Assembly (NCBI RefSeq): GCF_012272825.1
Contig: NZ_JAAWWS010000163.1
Coordinates: 1 to 37,931 of the forward strand
Reading direction: 5' to 3'
DNA length: 37,931 bases
From: Wenzhouxiangella sp. XN79A
Lineage (GTDB): Bacteria > Pseudomonadota > Gammaproteobacteria > Xanthomonadales > Wenzhouxiangellaceae
The number at the start of each line of letters is the position of its first letter. Position 1 is the first letter of the stretch. The position numbers and the translations under genes are program-made. Positions 18,416 through 29,265 of the stretch are shown here, in pieces. The notes under the pieces are model-generated. The model was not told the origin of the DNA, made no database searches, and saw only the letters and a program-made list of their open reading frames with translations.

Positions 18416-20265
18416 TCTCCGATGTTGATGGTTTCGGACCGCGCCCGGCCGACCGCGCGCAGCTGCTCGACGTCCAGTCCGGCGCCCGGCGCCAGCGCCG
18501 TGGCTTCACCGGTCAGCTGCGCGTAGCGCTGCATCAGGTCGGCCAGCGCGCGGGTCCGCTTATCGCCGAGCAGCAGCGGATCGAAGGCCGCGGCCCAGTC
18601 GGCGGCGCGGTCGCCGTCGGCGGCGGTCTCGATCTGGATCAGCGCGCGCCGTGCGAACCGGCGAACCGCCGGGTAGTCGTCGTCCAGCGCGCGCAGCAGG
18701 TGGTCGCGCCAGGCCGCCGGATCCTCGAGCTGGCCGCGCTCGGCCGAGCGCCCCAGCGCCACGGCCATCACCGCGCGCTCGACCGGGTCGCCGGCGTGCA
18801 GGCGAGCCAGGCCGTCGATCACCTCCGCCGGCAGCCCGTCGGCGCGCCGAACCGGACGCGCCGGTCGCTGCCAGAGCCTTGCCGTCTCCTGCTCGGCCCA
18901 GGCCAGCGAGCGGTCGGTATGGCACAGCGTGCAGGCGTTCGGCCGGGCGTTGGCGGCGTCGGCGGCCGGGTCCGGCACCTCGATGTGATGCGAACGATGG
19001 ATTTCCATCACGCCGTAGACCATCTCCGGCATGTGGCAGGACAGGCAGTTCGAGCCCGGCGTGTCGGCGGCATGGTGGGTGTGCGCCTCGAGGTCGGCGG
19101 CCAGGTCCTGGTGGCAGCTGACGCACCCGGCGTTGCCGCGCATCTCCTCGGGCAGCATGCCGGCCGGATCACCGTCGTGCATGGTGTGGCAGCTGCCGCA
19201 GGTCATCTCGCTTTCGGTGTGGCATTCCGACAGCAGCAGGCCCTGGTATTCGTAGGCGGTCAGGCGGGGCGTGCCGTCGGGCCAGAACCGCAGCGAGAAG
19301 TCGATGTCGTGGCCGCGGACCGGCAGTTCGCTGTCCGGCCAGACCAGGTCGACCGATTCGAACAGGTCACCGCCCGGTCGGTAGGTCGGACCGGTATCGA
19401 TGAACTCGCGCATCAGCTCGACCGACTTGGCCAGCCGCTGGCCATGGCACTGGCCGCAGACCTGGGTCGCAGCGTCACGGTCGAGCTGATCGGGGTTGAC
19501 GATGCTGTCGTCGGCAAAGCCGGTGACGGTGTACCAGGCCCGCGTCAGCCAGTTGGCGTGCTTCTCGACGTGCGCGGCGGCCGGCCCGTGGCAGCTTTCG
19601 CAGGCGATCCCCAGTTCGGCCACGCTGGACTCGTAGATGCCGTCGATGAGCGGATTGACCGGTTCACCGGCGCGGGCACGCCGGAGCATGTCGTCGTAGT
19701 TGACGATGTTCGGCTCCGGGCCGGTGTTGTGGCAGAAGATGCAGTTGTTGTTCCAGACCGTCACCTGGTCGTCGAACTGCTGGTCGTCGGGGCCGAGGAA
19801 GGCGGCGTTGGTGTGAACCCAGCGCTGGTCGCCGTTGTGCCACAGGAGGTGCAGGCGGTAGAAATTGCCGCTGCCCTCCTGGTCGCGCATCAGGTACTGC
19901 TGGTAGCGGTGCGAGCCGACGGTGCGATCGACCGGATAGCGGGCGATGACCCGGTCGCTGCCCGGCGCCAGGTAGTCGAAGAAGAAGCGATCGCCCTCGC
20001 GCACCGGCCGCACGGTCATTCCCCACTGCTCGATGCTGCGGCCGTCGAATCGACCCTGGACGGTTTCCGGGCTGGCCTCCTGGGTCATCGTGCGGTGGTA
20101 GGTGCGATGCCAGCTGGAGAACCGGCCGCGATGGCAGGTGTGGCAGCTCTCGCTGCCGGCCCATTCGTCACCGGCGGCCCACAGCAGCGGCGGCGTCGGC
20201 GCCAGCAGCGGCGCGGCCAGCAACACCAGCCCGGCCAGCAGGCGCACTCCGACCGCCCGGATCAT
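18412..20265 (-). CDS. Octahaem c-type cytochrome, periplasmic
   Basis: The 617-residue protein has a signal peptide (about 1-31, ending LLWAAGDEW) and eight CXXCH haem sites: CHTCH, CIFCH, CESCH, CGQCH, CGSCH, CVSCH, CLSCH and CTLCH. The first part (SESCHTCHRGRFSSWHRTYH) resembles the cytochrome c554-like multihaem family. The C-terminal 150 residues lack haem and look like helical HEAT-type repeats. Extra histidines around the haems could be distal ligands. The substrate is unknown; an electron-transfer or reductase role is inferred. The ATG at 20265 overlaps the stop of the GltB-like gene as ATGA, and its own stop overlaps the LysM gene as GTGA, so three genes are tightly coupled. A longer in-frame extension upstream is a shadow of the GltB-like gene. 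Confidence 0.9.
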   Translation of the reverse strand: MIRAVGVRLLAGLVLLAAPLLAPTPPLLWAAGDEWAGSESCHTCHRGRFSSWHRTYHRTMTQEASPETVQGRFDGRSIEQWGMTVRPVREGDRFFFDYLAPGSDRVIARYPVDRTVGSHRYQQYLMRDQEGSGNFYRLHLLWHNGDQRWVHTNAAFLGPDDQQFDDQVTVWNNNCIFCHNTGPEPNIVNYDDMLRRARAGEPVNPLIDGIYESSVAELGIACESCHGPAAAHVEKHANWLTRAWYTVTGFADDSIVNPDQLDRDAATQVCGQCHGQRLAKSVELMREFIDTGPTYRPGGDLFESVDLVWPDSELPVRGHDIDFSLRFWPDGTPRLTAYEYQGLLLSECHTESEMTCGSCHTMHDGDPAGMLPEEMRGNAGCVSCHQDLAADLEAHTHHAADTPGSNCLSCHMPEMVYGVMEIHRSHHIEVPDPAADAANARPNACTLCHTDRSLAWAEQETARLWQRPARPVRRADGLPAEVIDGLARLHAGDPVERAVMAVALGRSAERGQLEDPAAWRDHLLRALDDDYPAVRRFARRALIQIETAADGDRAADWAAAFDPLLLGDKRTRALADLMQRYAQLTGEATALAPGAGLDVEQLRAVGRARSETINIGE

Positions 20266-21785
20266 GCCGCGTCCTCGCCGGTCAGGTCGACCCGCGGCCG
20301 GGCCGGCGGCCAGAGTTCGGTCATCGGCACGCTGCGGCCGTTGTCGAGCACCACCCGGGCATGGCTGCGATTCATCAGCCGCGGGCGGGCCACCCCGCAG
20401 GAATGGGCGATGGTCTCGACTTCCTTGATCAGGTTGCGGGCGTACCAGGCGACCCGCTCGGCCTTGTCTTCGGGCACCAGGCCGCGCTGCAGCCGCGGGT
20501 TGTGGGTGGTCACGCCGGTCGGGCAGGTGTTCTTGTTGCACTGCATGGCCTGGATGCAGCCCAGCGCGAACATGAAGCCGCGCCCGGCCACCACCACGTC
20601 GGCGCCGGCGCACAGCGCCCAGGCAACGTCGGCGGGGTTGATCCGCTTGCCCGAGGCAAACACCCGGACGCGCGGGCGCAGCGCGTACTCGTCGAGCTTG
20701 TCGACCACCATCGGCAGCGCTTCGGACAGCGGCAGGCCGACATCGTCCATCAGCGTCATCGGCGCCGCGCCGGTGCCGCCGTCGCCGGAGTCGACGGTGA
20801 TGAAGTCCGGCGCATGCTCGACGCCGCGGCGATGGACCGCCCGGCAGAGCTCGTCGAGGAAGCCGGCCTCGCCGACCACGATCTTCATGCCGCAGGGCTT
20901 GCCGGTCACTTCGCGGACGTGGCCGATGACATCGAGCAGCTCGTCGACCGAGCGGATGTCCGGATGCCGGTTCGGGCTGATCGCATCGCGGTCGCGCGGC
21001 ACCGCGCGGATCCGTGCGACTTCCTCGGTGATCTTGGCCCTGGGCAGGATCCCGCCCTTGCCGGGCTTTGCGCCCTGGGCCAGCTTCAGCTCGAACATCC
21101 GGACCTGTTCGTGGGCGGCCACCGCGGCCAGCCGCTCGTCGTCGAACCGGCCCAGTTCGTCGCGCACGCCGAACTTGGCGGTGCCGATCTGGAAGACCAG
21201 GTCGCAGCCGCCCTCGAGATGCCAGGGCGCCAGGCCGCCCTCGCCGGTGTTCAGCCAGATGCCGGCCCTGCGGGCGCCCATCGACAGCGCCCGGATGGCC
21301 GGCGCCGAAAGCGCTCCGTAGCTCATTCCGGAAATATGGAAGAAGGTGTCGGTGGTATACGGCTGGCGCGCGTGCGGTCCGATGGTCAGCGCGGCGATCG
21401 GCTCGGCCTCCTCGTCGAGCTTCGGGAACGCGCAGTTCAGGAAGATCACCGTGCCCTCGCGCCTGAGGTCGCGGGTCGAGCCGAACGCCGAGGTGTTGTT
21501 CAGGTTCTTGGCCGCACGGTAGACCCAGGCGCGCTGGGCCCGATTGAACGGCAGCTCCTCGCGGTCCTGGGAGAAGAAATACTGTCGGAAGAACTCGCCG
21601 AGGTGTTCGAACAGATAGCGGAAGCGACCGATGACCGGGTAGTTGCGACGCACCGCGTGGTGCGTCTGGAGGCGGTCGACGATGTACATCACGATCACCG
21701 CGAGCACACCCAGCCCGACCATGAACACGAACAGCACGGCCATCAGCTGCAGCGCGTCGGCCGTCACGTCGAGTAGCGCTTCCAT
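20262..21785 (-). CDS. Membrane-anchored FMN-binding glutamate synthase family protein (GltB-like)
   Basis: This 507-residue protein matches the stand-alone FMN/Fe-S central domain of glutamate synthase large subunits, without the amidotransferase domain. Residues about 10-35 form a membrane helix (AVLFVFMVGLGVLAVIVMYI). The barrel carries SGMSYGALSAPAIRALS, NTGEGGLAPWHL, AKPGKGGILP, SPNRHPDI, VDSGDGGTGAAPM and the Fe-S motif CIQAMQCNKNTCPTG, a good match to the 3Fe-4S site of the family. Proteins of this class are annotated as FMN-binding glutamate synthase family, but their reaction is mostly unproven. Overlap (ATGA) with an octahaem cytochrome gene suggests the flavin/Fe-S protein exchanges electrons with the membrane or periplasm rather than acting in ordinary nitrogen assimilation. 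Confidence 0.88.
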   Translation of the reverse strand: MEALLDVTADALQLMAVLFVFMVGLGVLAVIVMYIVDRLQTHHAVRRNYPVIGRFRYLFEHLGEFFRQYFFSQDREELPFNRAQRAWVYRAAKNLNNTSAFGSTRDLRREGTVIFLNCAFPKLDEEAEPIAALTIGPHARQPYTTDTFFHISGMSYGALSAPAIRALSMGARRAGIWLNTGEGGLAPWHLEGGCDLVFQIGTAKFGVRDELGRFDDERLAAVAAHEQVRMFELKLAQGAKPGKGGILPRAKITEEVARIRAVPRDRDAISPNRHPDIRSVDELLDVIGHVREVTGKPCGMKIVVGEAGFLDELCRAVHRRGVEHAPDFITVDSGDGGTGAAPMTLMDDVGLPLSEALPMVVDKLDEYALRPRVRVFASGKRINPADVAWALCAGADVVVAGRGFMFALGCIQAMQCNKNTCPTGVTTHNPRLQRGLVPEDKAERVAWYARNLIKEVETIAHSCGVARPRLMNRSHARVVLDNGRSVPMTELWPPARPRVDLTGEDAA

Positions 21786-21825
21786 GCCCGGATTCCGACT
21801 CCTGGTGGTCAAGACGATCGTTGCG

Positions 21826-21842
21826 CCGGGCGCAGCGCCCGG
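21826..21842. terminator. GC-rich stem-loop between pgeF and the GltB-like gene
   Basis: CCGGGCG and CGCCCGG pair across a 3-nt loop. The stem lies 85 bp downstream of pgeF and upstream of the GltB-like gene, but no T run follows on the minus strand. It may only weaken read-through. Confidence 0.3.
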
Positions 21843-21926
21843 TCGGCGTCGATGGTAGACGATTCCCCGCCGACGTGCCGTCGAGCGGGCCAGGCGGTCG
21901 AGCTGCAAGGGGGGCGCATCCGTCGC

Positions 21927-22649
21927 TCAGTCCGGCGGCGTGATCCAGGCCAGCGTGGCCTGCCGGCCGCTGCGACCATCGCGGCGATGGCTGAACAAGC
22001 GCGCCGGGTCCGCGGCCGTACACAGGCCGCTGTCGACAGGGTCCGAGATGCCGCTGGCACGCAGTCGCTCGATCGCGATCGCCGCCAGATCGACCTGCCA
22101 GTGGCCCGGCCGGGTCGGCCGGAATGCCCGGTCGTGTTCGCCCAGGGCGTCGCGCACCGGGCCGTCGACCTCGTAGGCGGCCGGGCCGATCCGCGGGCCG
22201 ATCCAGGCCCGGAGCCGATCCGGCGCCACCGGCAAGGCAGCCACGGCGGCTTCGAGCACGCCAGCGGCCAGGCCACGCCAGCCGGCGTGTACGGCGGCCA
22301 CGCAGCGGCCCTCGCAGTCGGCCAGCAGCACCGGCAGGCAGTCGGCGGTGAGTACCGCGACGACCCGGCCCGGCCGATCGGTCCAGGCCGCGTCGGCCTC
22401 GACGCCGGGCCGCCAGTCGTCGAGGTGGATCACGTCGACGCCGTGGATCTGGCGCAGCCAATGCGGCGGCCCCGGCAGCACGGCGGCCAGCCGCTGCCGG
22501 TTGGCCACGACCGCTTCGGGATCGTCGCCGCAGGCGTCGCCGAGATTGAAGCTGTCGAACGGCGGCCGCGAGACCCCGCCTTCACGTGTCGTCGCCACGC
22601 CGTGGACCGGCGGGTCGAACGGCGCCTGGATCAGCGGCGGCCGGGTCAT
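21927..22649 (-). CDS. pgeF: Peptidoglycan editing factor / purine nucleoside phosphorylase (YfiH family)
   Basis: The 240-residue protein is the cytoplasmic YfiH/PgeF (laccase-domain, DUF152) family. Members cleave purine nucleosides and, in Escherichia coli, prevent misincorporation of serine into peptidoglycan precursors. Seen are the N-terminal VHGVATTREGGVS, the metal-binding positions in RQIHGVDV, LTADCLPVLLAD and AVHAGWRGLAAG, WIGPRIGPAAYEV, and the end FSHRRDGRSGRQATLAWI. It starts 10 bp after the rluD stop, the conserved rluD-pgeF arrangement; in Escherichia coli clpB would follow, but here a GltB-like gene does after 141 bp. Confidence 0.96.
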   Translation of the reverse strand: MTRPPLIQAPFDPPVHGVATTREGGVSRPPFDSFNLGDACGDDPEAVVANRQRLAAVLPGPPHWLRQIHGVDVIHLDDWRPGVEADAAWTDRPGRVVAVLTADCLPVLLADCEGRCVAAVHAGWRGLAAGVLEAAVAALPVAPDRLRAWIGPRIGPAAYEVDGPVRDALGEHDRAFRPTRPGHWQVDLAAIAIERLRASGISDPVDSGLCTAADPARLFSHRRDGRSGRQATLAWITPPD

Positions 22650-22659
22650 CGCTGCCGAC

Positions 22660-23604
22660 TCAGGCCAGCGCTTCGAGCAGGTCGACCAGGTCGCCGGGCA
22701 GCGGCGAGCGGGCGTCGACTTCGAGCTCGGCCAGCGGATGGTCGAACACCAGCCGGGCGGCGTGCAGCGCCTGGCGCGGAAACCCCTGCCAGGCCGCGCG
22801 CTGCTCCGGGCTCAGCCCGGCCGGCGCGCCGCGGCGGCCGTACATCGGGTCGCCGACCAGCGGAAACCCGAGGTGCTGCATGTGGACCCGGATCTGGTGG
22901 GTCCGGCCGGTTTCGAGCTTGACATCCAGCCAGGTGCTGCCGGCCAACCGCCGGTTCAGGCGATAGTGGGTCACCGCCCGCCGGCCGTCCGGGCGCACCA
23001 CCTGGCGGCGGCGGTCGACCGGGTGACGGCCCAGCGGCGCGTCGACCGTGCCGCCGGCGATGAGCTCGCCCCAGACCAGGCACTGGTAATGGCGATGGAT
23101 ATCGCGCCGTTTGAGCTGGGCGACCAGCGCCGCGTGGGCGGCGCCGGTGCGCGCGACCAGCAGGCAACCGGAAGTGTCCTTGTCGAGCCGGTGGACCAGC
23201 CCGGCGCGCGGCAGCCGGGCCAGCGCCGGTTCGTGGTGCAGCAGCGCGTTGACCAGCGTGCCGTCGGGGTTGCCGGAGCCGGGATGGACGACCTGCCCGG
23301 CCGGTTTGTCGACGACCAGCAGGTGGTCGTCCTCGTACAGCACGGCCACGTCGATCGGCTGCGGGCGCGGATTGGACGGGTGATCCTCGACTTCGGCGTC
23401 GAGCACCAGGCGTTCGCCGCCGATCACCTTGCGGTTCGGCTTGACCACGGCCCCGTCCAGGGTCAGCGCGCCGGACCGCAGCCAGGCGGTCAGGCGGCTG
23501 CGCGAGAACTCCGGCCACAGCGCCGCGGCGGCCTGGTCGACCCGGTCGCCGGCCGAGGCCAGCGGCAGCGTCGCCTCGCGCCGTTCGCGGCCGGTGTCGC
23601 TCAC
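22660..23604 (-). CDS. rluD: 23S rRNA pseudouridine synthase RluD
   Basis: RluD makes pseudouridines at the helix 69 positions (1911/1915/1917 in Escherichia coli numbering) of 23S rRNA. An S4-like RNA-binding domain (DRVDQAAAALWPEFSRSRL to GGERLVLDAE) is followed by the RluA-type catalytic domain with VVDKPAGQVVHPG, the catalytic Asp in GLVHRLDKDTSG, and LETGRTHQIRVHM with PLVGDPMYG. The GTG start at 23604 gives 314 residues and aligns with the family N-terminus. ATG at 23685 would add 27 residues and has GGAAGG upstream, but its codon overlaps the bamD start on the other strand and would put the bamD promoter inside rluD. Confidence 0.93.
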   Translation of the reverse strand: MSDTGRERREATLPLASAGDRVDQAAAALWPEFSRSRLTAWLRSGALTLDGAVVKPNRKVIGGERLVLDAEVEDHPSNPRPQPIDVAVLYEDDHLLVVDKPAGQVVHPGSGNPDGTLVNALLHHEPALARLPRAGLVHRLDKDTSGCLLVARTGAAHAALVAQLKRRDIHRHYQCLVWGELIAGGTVDAPLGRHPVDRRRQVVRPDGRRAVTHYRLNRRLAGSTWLDVKLETGRTHQIRVHMQHLGFPLVGDPMYGRRGAPAGLSPEQRAAWQGFPRQALHAARLVFDHPLAELEVDARSPLPGDLVDLLEALA

Positions 23605-23621
23605 GCCGGCGGCCCGGGGCG

Positions 23622-23651
23622 GTGACGACTGCGGCGTGGAGCGTTTATCAT
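23622..23651 (+). promoter_or_regulatory. Possible promoter of bamD
   Basis: GTGACG (23622-23627) and TATCAT (23646-23651) with an 18-nt spacer fit a sigma-70-type promoter ending 32 bp before the bamD start. It lies in the rluD/bamD divergent gap if rluD begins at 23604. Confidence 0.42.
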
Positions 23652-23683
23652 GTGACGTTTCCCGTCCGGAATCCTTGCTGCCC

Positions 23684-24481
23684 ATGCGTCCTTCCAGTAT
23701 CGCTGCAATTCTCGTCCTGCTGTTGCCGCTGTTCGTGCTGACCGGCTGCGGCGGCGACGACGCCATCCGGGACGACGGTCCGGACGCCGAGACCCTGTAC
23801 GAAGAAGCCCGCGGCGCGCTGGCGGCCAAGTCCTACGACGAGGCGATCAGCCTGTATCGCGCACTGACCGTGCGCTTTCCGTTCGGCCGCCATGCCGAGC
23901 AGGCGCTGCTCGACATGGCCTTCGCCCAGCACAAGGCGCGCCGGCCCGAGCAGGCGATCTCGACGCTGGACCGCTTCCTGCGCACCTACCCGACCCATCC
24001 GAACGTCGACTACGCCTGGTACCTGAAGGGCCTGACCAACTACGAACAGACCATGGGCTTCCTGCGCGAGATGTTCCCCGGCACCGCGGCCGATCGCGAC
24101 CAGCAGGCCGCCGGCCAGGCCTTCCGCGATTTCCAGGAGCTGATCCGGCGCTTTCCCGAAAGCCGCTACGTCGCCGACGCCCGCCAGCGCATGGTGTTCC
24201 TGCGCAACATCATGGCCGAGTACGAAGTCACCGTGGCCCGCTACTACCAGCGCCGCGGTGCCCAGGTCGCGGCACTCAACCGCAGCCGCTACGTGATCGA
24301 GAACTACCCCGGCGCCCCGGCCACCGTCGATGCGCTGGACATCATGGCCCGGGCCTACGAGCGCATGAACATGCCGGACCTCGCCGCCGACACCCGCCGG
24401 GTGCTCGAATACAACTACGCCGACCGGATGACCGACGACGAGCGCAAGAGCCTGCTCGACCGGCTGTGGCCGTTCGACTGA
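23684..24481 (+). CDS. bamD: Outer membrane assembly lipoprotein BamD
   Basis: BamD is an essential lipoprotein of the BAM complex, which inserts beta-barrel proteins into the outer membrane. The 265-residue protein has a signal sequence with lipobox LTGC (Cys22) and five TPR-type helical pairs: [54 protein letters not shown] with [21 protein letters not shown], and [20 protein letters not shown]. It diverges from rluD as in many gammaproteobacteria. queC follows after 40 bp in the same direction. Confidence 0.97.
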   Translation: MRPSSIAAILVLLLPLFVLTGCGGDDAIRDDGPDAETLYEEARGALAAKSYDEAISLYRALTVRFPFGRHAEQALLDMAFAQHKARRPEQAISTLDRFLRTYPTHPNVDYAWYLKGLTNYEQTMGFLREMFPGTAADRDQQAAGQAFRDFQELIRRFPESRYVADARQRMVFLRNIMAEYEVTVARYYQRRGAQVAALNRSRYVIENYPGAPATVDALDIMARAYERMNMPDLAADTRRVLEYNYADRMTDDERKSLLDRLWPFD

Positions 24482-24521
24482 GCCGGCTCGCCATGGCCCG
24501 GTCCGCGACGCGCATCACGGC

Positions 24522-25250
24522 ATGAAGGCCGGCAGCGAACCCTCGACCTCGAACCACGACGGCGACCGCCCGATCGCGGTCGTGCTGCTGTCCGGCGGGC
24601 TGGATTCTGCCACCACGCTGGCCATGGCGGTCGCACGTGGCTTCGCCTGTCACACCCTCGCCCTGGATTACGGCCAGCGTCACCGCGCCGAACTGGACGC
24701 GGCGGCCCGCCTGTCGTCGTCGCTGGGCGCGGTCGGCCACCGCAGCGTGGCCGTCGATCTGCGCCGGATCGGCGGCTCGGCCTTGACCGACGAGGTCGAG
24801 GTGCCGGAAGCGCCGACCGAGGGAATTCCGGTCACCTACGTGCCGGCGCGCAATACCGTGATGCTGGCGATCGGACTGGGGCTGGCCGAGACACTCGAGG
24901 CCGAGGCGCTGTTCATCGGGGTCAATGCCGTCGATTACTCGGGCTATCCGGACTGCCGGCCGCAGTACATCGCCGCCTTCCAGGAACTGGCCGGGCTGGC
25001 GACCAAACGCGGCGTGGAAGGTCACCCGCTGACCGTCGAGACGCCGCTGATCCACCTGACCAAGGCCGAGATCATCCGCCGCGGCACGCAGCTGGGCGTC
25101 GACTACGCCGAAACGGTGTCGTGCTACCAGGCCGACGACCGGGGCCGGGCCTGCGGTCGCTGCGATTCCTGCCGGATCCGGCGCGACGGCTTCGCCGCCG
25201 CCGGGATCGACGACCCGACCCGCTACTGTTCCCCGCCACTCATCGTGTGA
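24522..25250 (+). CDS. queC: 7-cyano-7-deazaguanine (preQ0) synthase QueC
   Basis: QueC turns 7-carboxy-7-deazaguanine into preQ0 with ATP and ammonia, on the way to queuosine in tRNA. The 242-residue protein has the PP-loop SGGLDSATT (24-32), [34 protein letters not shown] and the zinc cysteines C201, C211, C214 and C217 (CYQ...CGRCDSC). QueF, the next enzyme of the route, is encoded 7.6 kb away. The family usually ends near DPTRY; here CSPPLIV follows, and its codons plus the stop fall in the left arm of a repeat element (25231-25248), so the tail was probably replaced by the insertion. The zinc site and active site are intact. Confidence 0.97.
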   Translation: MKAGSEPSTSNHDGDRPIAVVLLSGGLDSATTLAMAVARGFACHTLALDYGQRHRAELDAAARLSSSLGAVGHRSVAVDLRRIGGSALTDEVEVPEAPTEGIPVTYVPARNTVMLAIGLGLAETLEAEALFIGVNAVDYSGYPDCRPQYIAAFQELAGLATKRGVEGHPLTVETPLIHLTKAEIIRRGTQLGVDYAETVSCYQADDRGRACGRCDSCRIRRDGFAAAGIDDPTRYCSPPLIV

Positions 25251-25253
25251 CGT

Positions 25254-25345
25254 CTAGTGGGCCATGCGGCAAATGGGGTGACACTCAGGCGTCGCGCCGG
25301 CACAGTGGCTCTGAGCGTTACCTGATTTGTCGCATGGTCCACTAG
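25254..25345. repeat. 92-bp hairpin repeat directly after queC
   Basis: The 21-nt ends (25254-25274 and 25325-25345) are inverted copies with two mismatches, beginning CTAGTGG(G/A)CCATGCG. Pairing continues inward with GGTGACACTCAG against the complement of CTGAGCGTTACC. Its start lies 3 bp after the queC stop. Confidence 0.75.
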
Positions 25346-25510
25346 CCCGCAGTATTCATGAATGAGCTCGCGCCCTTGCTTGGTCCTTGTCCGCACAGCG
25401 AATCTTCCTCGCTCGGAAATACAGCAGGGTATTCCGCTCGGCCGGAAAATCCCCTGTGCGAACGATTCCCGGCGCAATCATCGCGGCAATTCATGAATAA
25501 CTCGGGCTAG
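25342..25510. repeat. 169-bp inverted-repeat element with CTAGCCCG ends
   Basis: The termini CTAGCCCG-N4-ATTCATGAAT are inverted at 25489-25510 with three mismatches over 22 nt. The centre (25389-25463) is itself a long imperfect hairpin: GTCCGCACAG on the left against the complement of CTGTGCGAAC on the right, then GGAAATAC-AGCAGG-GTATTCC at the tip. It shares its first CTAG with the preceding hairpin and its last with the following one. Confidence 0.7.
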
Positions 25511-25611
25511 CGAGCCGGAGAGCATCCATCTGCGGCGTTCTGTCTCCTGGAAAGGACGCTGCCATTCCCGGCGAGACAGGCCTTGCAGCCAAACGCTCTC
25601 CGACTCGCCAG
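25507..25611. repeat. 105-bp hairpin, core of the outer element
   Basis: CTAGCGAGCCGGAGAGC (25507-25523) is inverted at 25595-25611 with two mismatches, and pairing continues inward (TCTGTCTCCTGG against the complement of CCGGCGAGACAGG). The right end runs straight into the outer 18-bp inverted repeat. Confidence 0.7.
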
Positions 25612-25714
25612 ACGGTACACGATGAGTGGCGGGGTGCGCTACGCGCCCTGAACGCGGCCTCGGGCTGCGCAGGTCCTCTCCCCGTTGGCCAGTCCGATGC
25701 ACCGCGCGGTCAAG

Positions 25715-25747
25715 GAAAACGGCCGGCACCCCGGGCGCCGGCCGTTC
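25715..25747 (-). terminator. Rho-independent terminator of the UspA-type gene
   Basis: On the minus strand ACGGCCGGC pairs with GCCGGCCGT (25719-25727 and 25737-25745) and is followed by TTTT. It lies 26 bp past the stop of the gene ending at 25773, and is the clearest intrinsic terminator in the window. Confidence 0.82.
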
Positions 25748-25772
25748 GAACCTCCGCTTTGCAGGCCTGGCT

Positions 25773-26207
25773 TCAGACCACCACGGTCACCGGCCCGTGG
25801 GCGTGGCGCACCACCTTCTCGCTGACGCTGCCGAGCAGCAGGCTCTGCATCCGCGACAGGCCGCGACGGCCGAGCACTACGTGCACGCCCTCGTCGTCTT
25901 CGGTGCAGCGGATGATTTCCTCGGCCGGGTCACCGATCGACATGTCGTCGGAGACGTCGACCTCGGTTTCGCCGAGCTCGGCGTGGACCTTGTCGAAGAC
26001 CCGCTGGGCAACCTGCTGGGCCGAGTGCTCGATGTCGTCGCGGCTCATCCCGGCCATGCCGATGACCTCGACCGAGGACAGCGGAAAGACATAGAACAGC
26101 CGGACCTTCGCCGACAGCCCCTTGGCCAGGTGCACGCCGAATCGCACCGCGCGCATCGAATTGTCCGAACCGTCGACGGGTACCACCACTTCGTTGATCG
26201 GGGTCAT
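25773..26207 (-). CDS. Universal stress protein (UspA family)
   Basis: This is a single Usp domain of 144 residues, a cytoplasmic stress-linked nucleotide-binding fold. It starts NEVVVPVDGSDNSMRA, has Asp in the first strand, and ends with the ATP-binding motif G-R-R-G-x9-G-S (GRRGLSRMQSLLLGSVSEKV), so it should be the ATP-binding type. A strong ribosome binding site (AGGAGGAGAGG) precedes the ATG, and a terminator follows. It lies 71 bp downstream of ligA, with TATCCT as a possible -10 in that gap, so it may be expressed on its own. The exact role is unknown. Confidence 0.92.
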   Translation of the reverse strand: MTPINEVVVPVDGSDNSMRAVRFGVHLAKGLSAKVRLFYVFPLSSVEVIGMAGMSRDDIEHSAQQVAQRVFDKVHAELGETEVDVSDDMSIGDPAEEIIRCTEDDEGVHVVLGRRGLSRMQSLLLGSVSEKVVRHAHGPVTVVV

Positions 26208-26278
26208 GCGTCCTCTCCTCCTGTGTTCGTATCCTGGCTGCAGGATAGCCCACGCGGCGATGCCGGAAATGATTCAAA

Positions 26279-29244
<2,966 letters not shown>

Positions 29245-29265
29245 CGCAGTCTCCCGTCTGCCGGA

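Larger units (their letters stand above)
25231..25634. repeat. Composite nested palindromic element bounded by an 18-bp inverted repeat
   Basis: CCCCGCCACTCATCGTGT (25231-25248) is perfectly inverted at 25617-25634, and the match resumes with CGTCT after two mismatches. Between the arms lie three palindromes, each starting or ending in CTAG (25254, 25342, 25507). Joining the left part (ending CTAG at 25257) to the sequence after CTAG at 25510 restores one continuous palindrome with the right arm. The inner material therefore looks like a later insertion at CTAG, a 4-bp sequence of the YTAR type duplicated by IS5-group transposases. No open reading frame is supported in this 522-bp gap between queC and the UspA-type gene. 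Confidence 0.72.

Noticed and set aside
20266-22461. In-frame extension making the cytochrome gene 1349 codons long
   Set aside because: The extra part overlaps the GltB-like and pgeF genes out of frame; the signal peptide at 20265 and the ATGA overlap mark the true start.
25254-25634. CRISPR array as an explanation for the repeats after queC
   Set aside because: There are no regularly spaced direct repeats; the units are inverted repeats of different length and sequence, and no cas gene is present.
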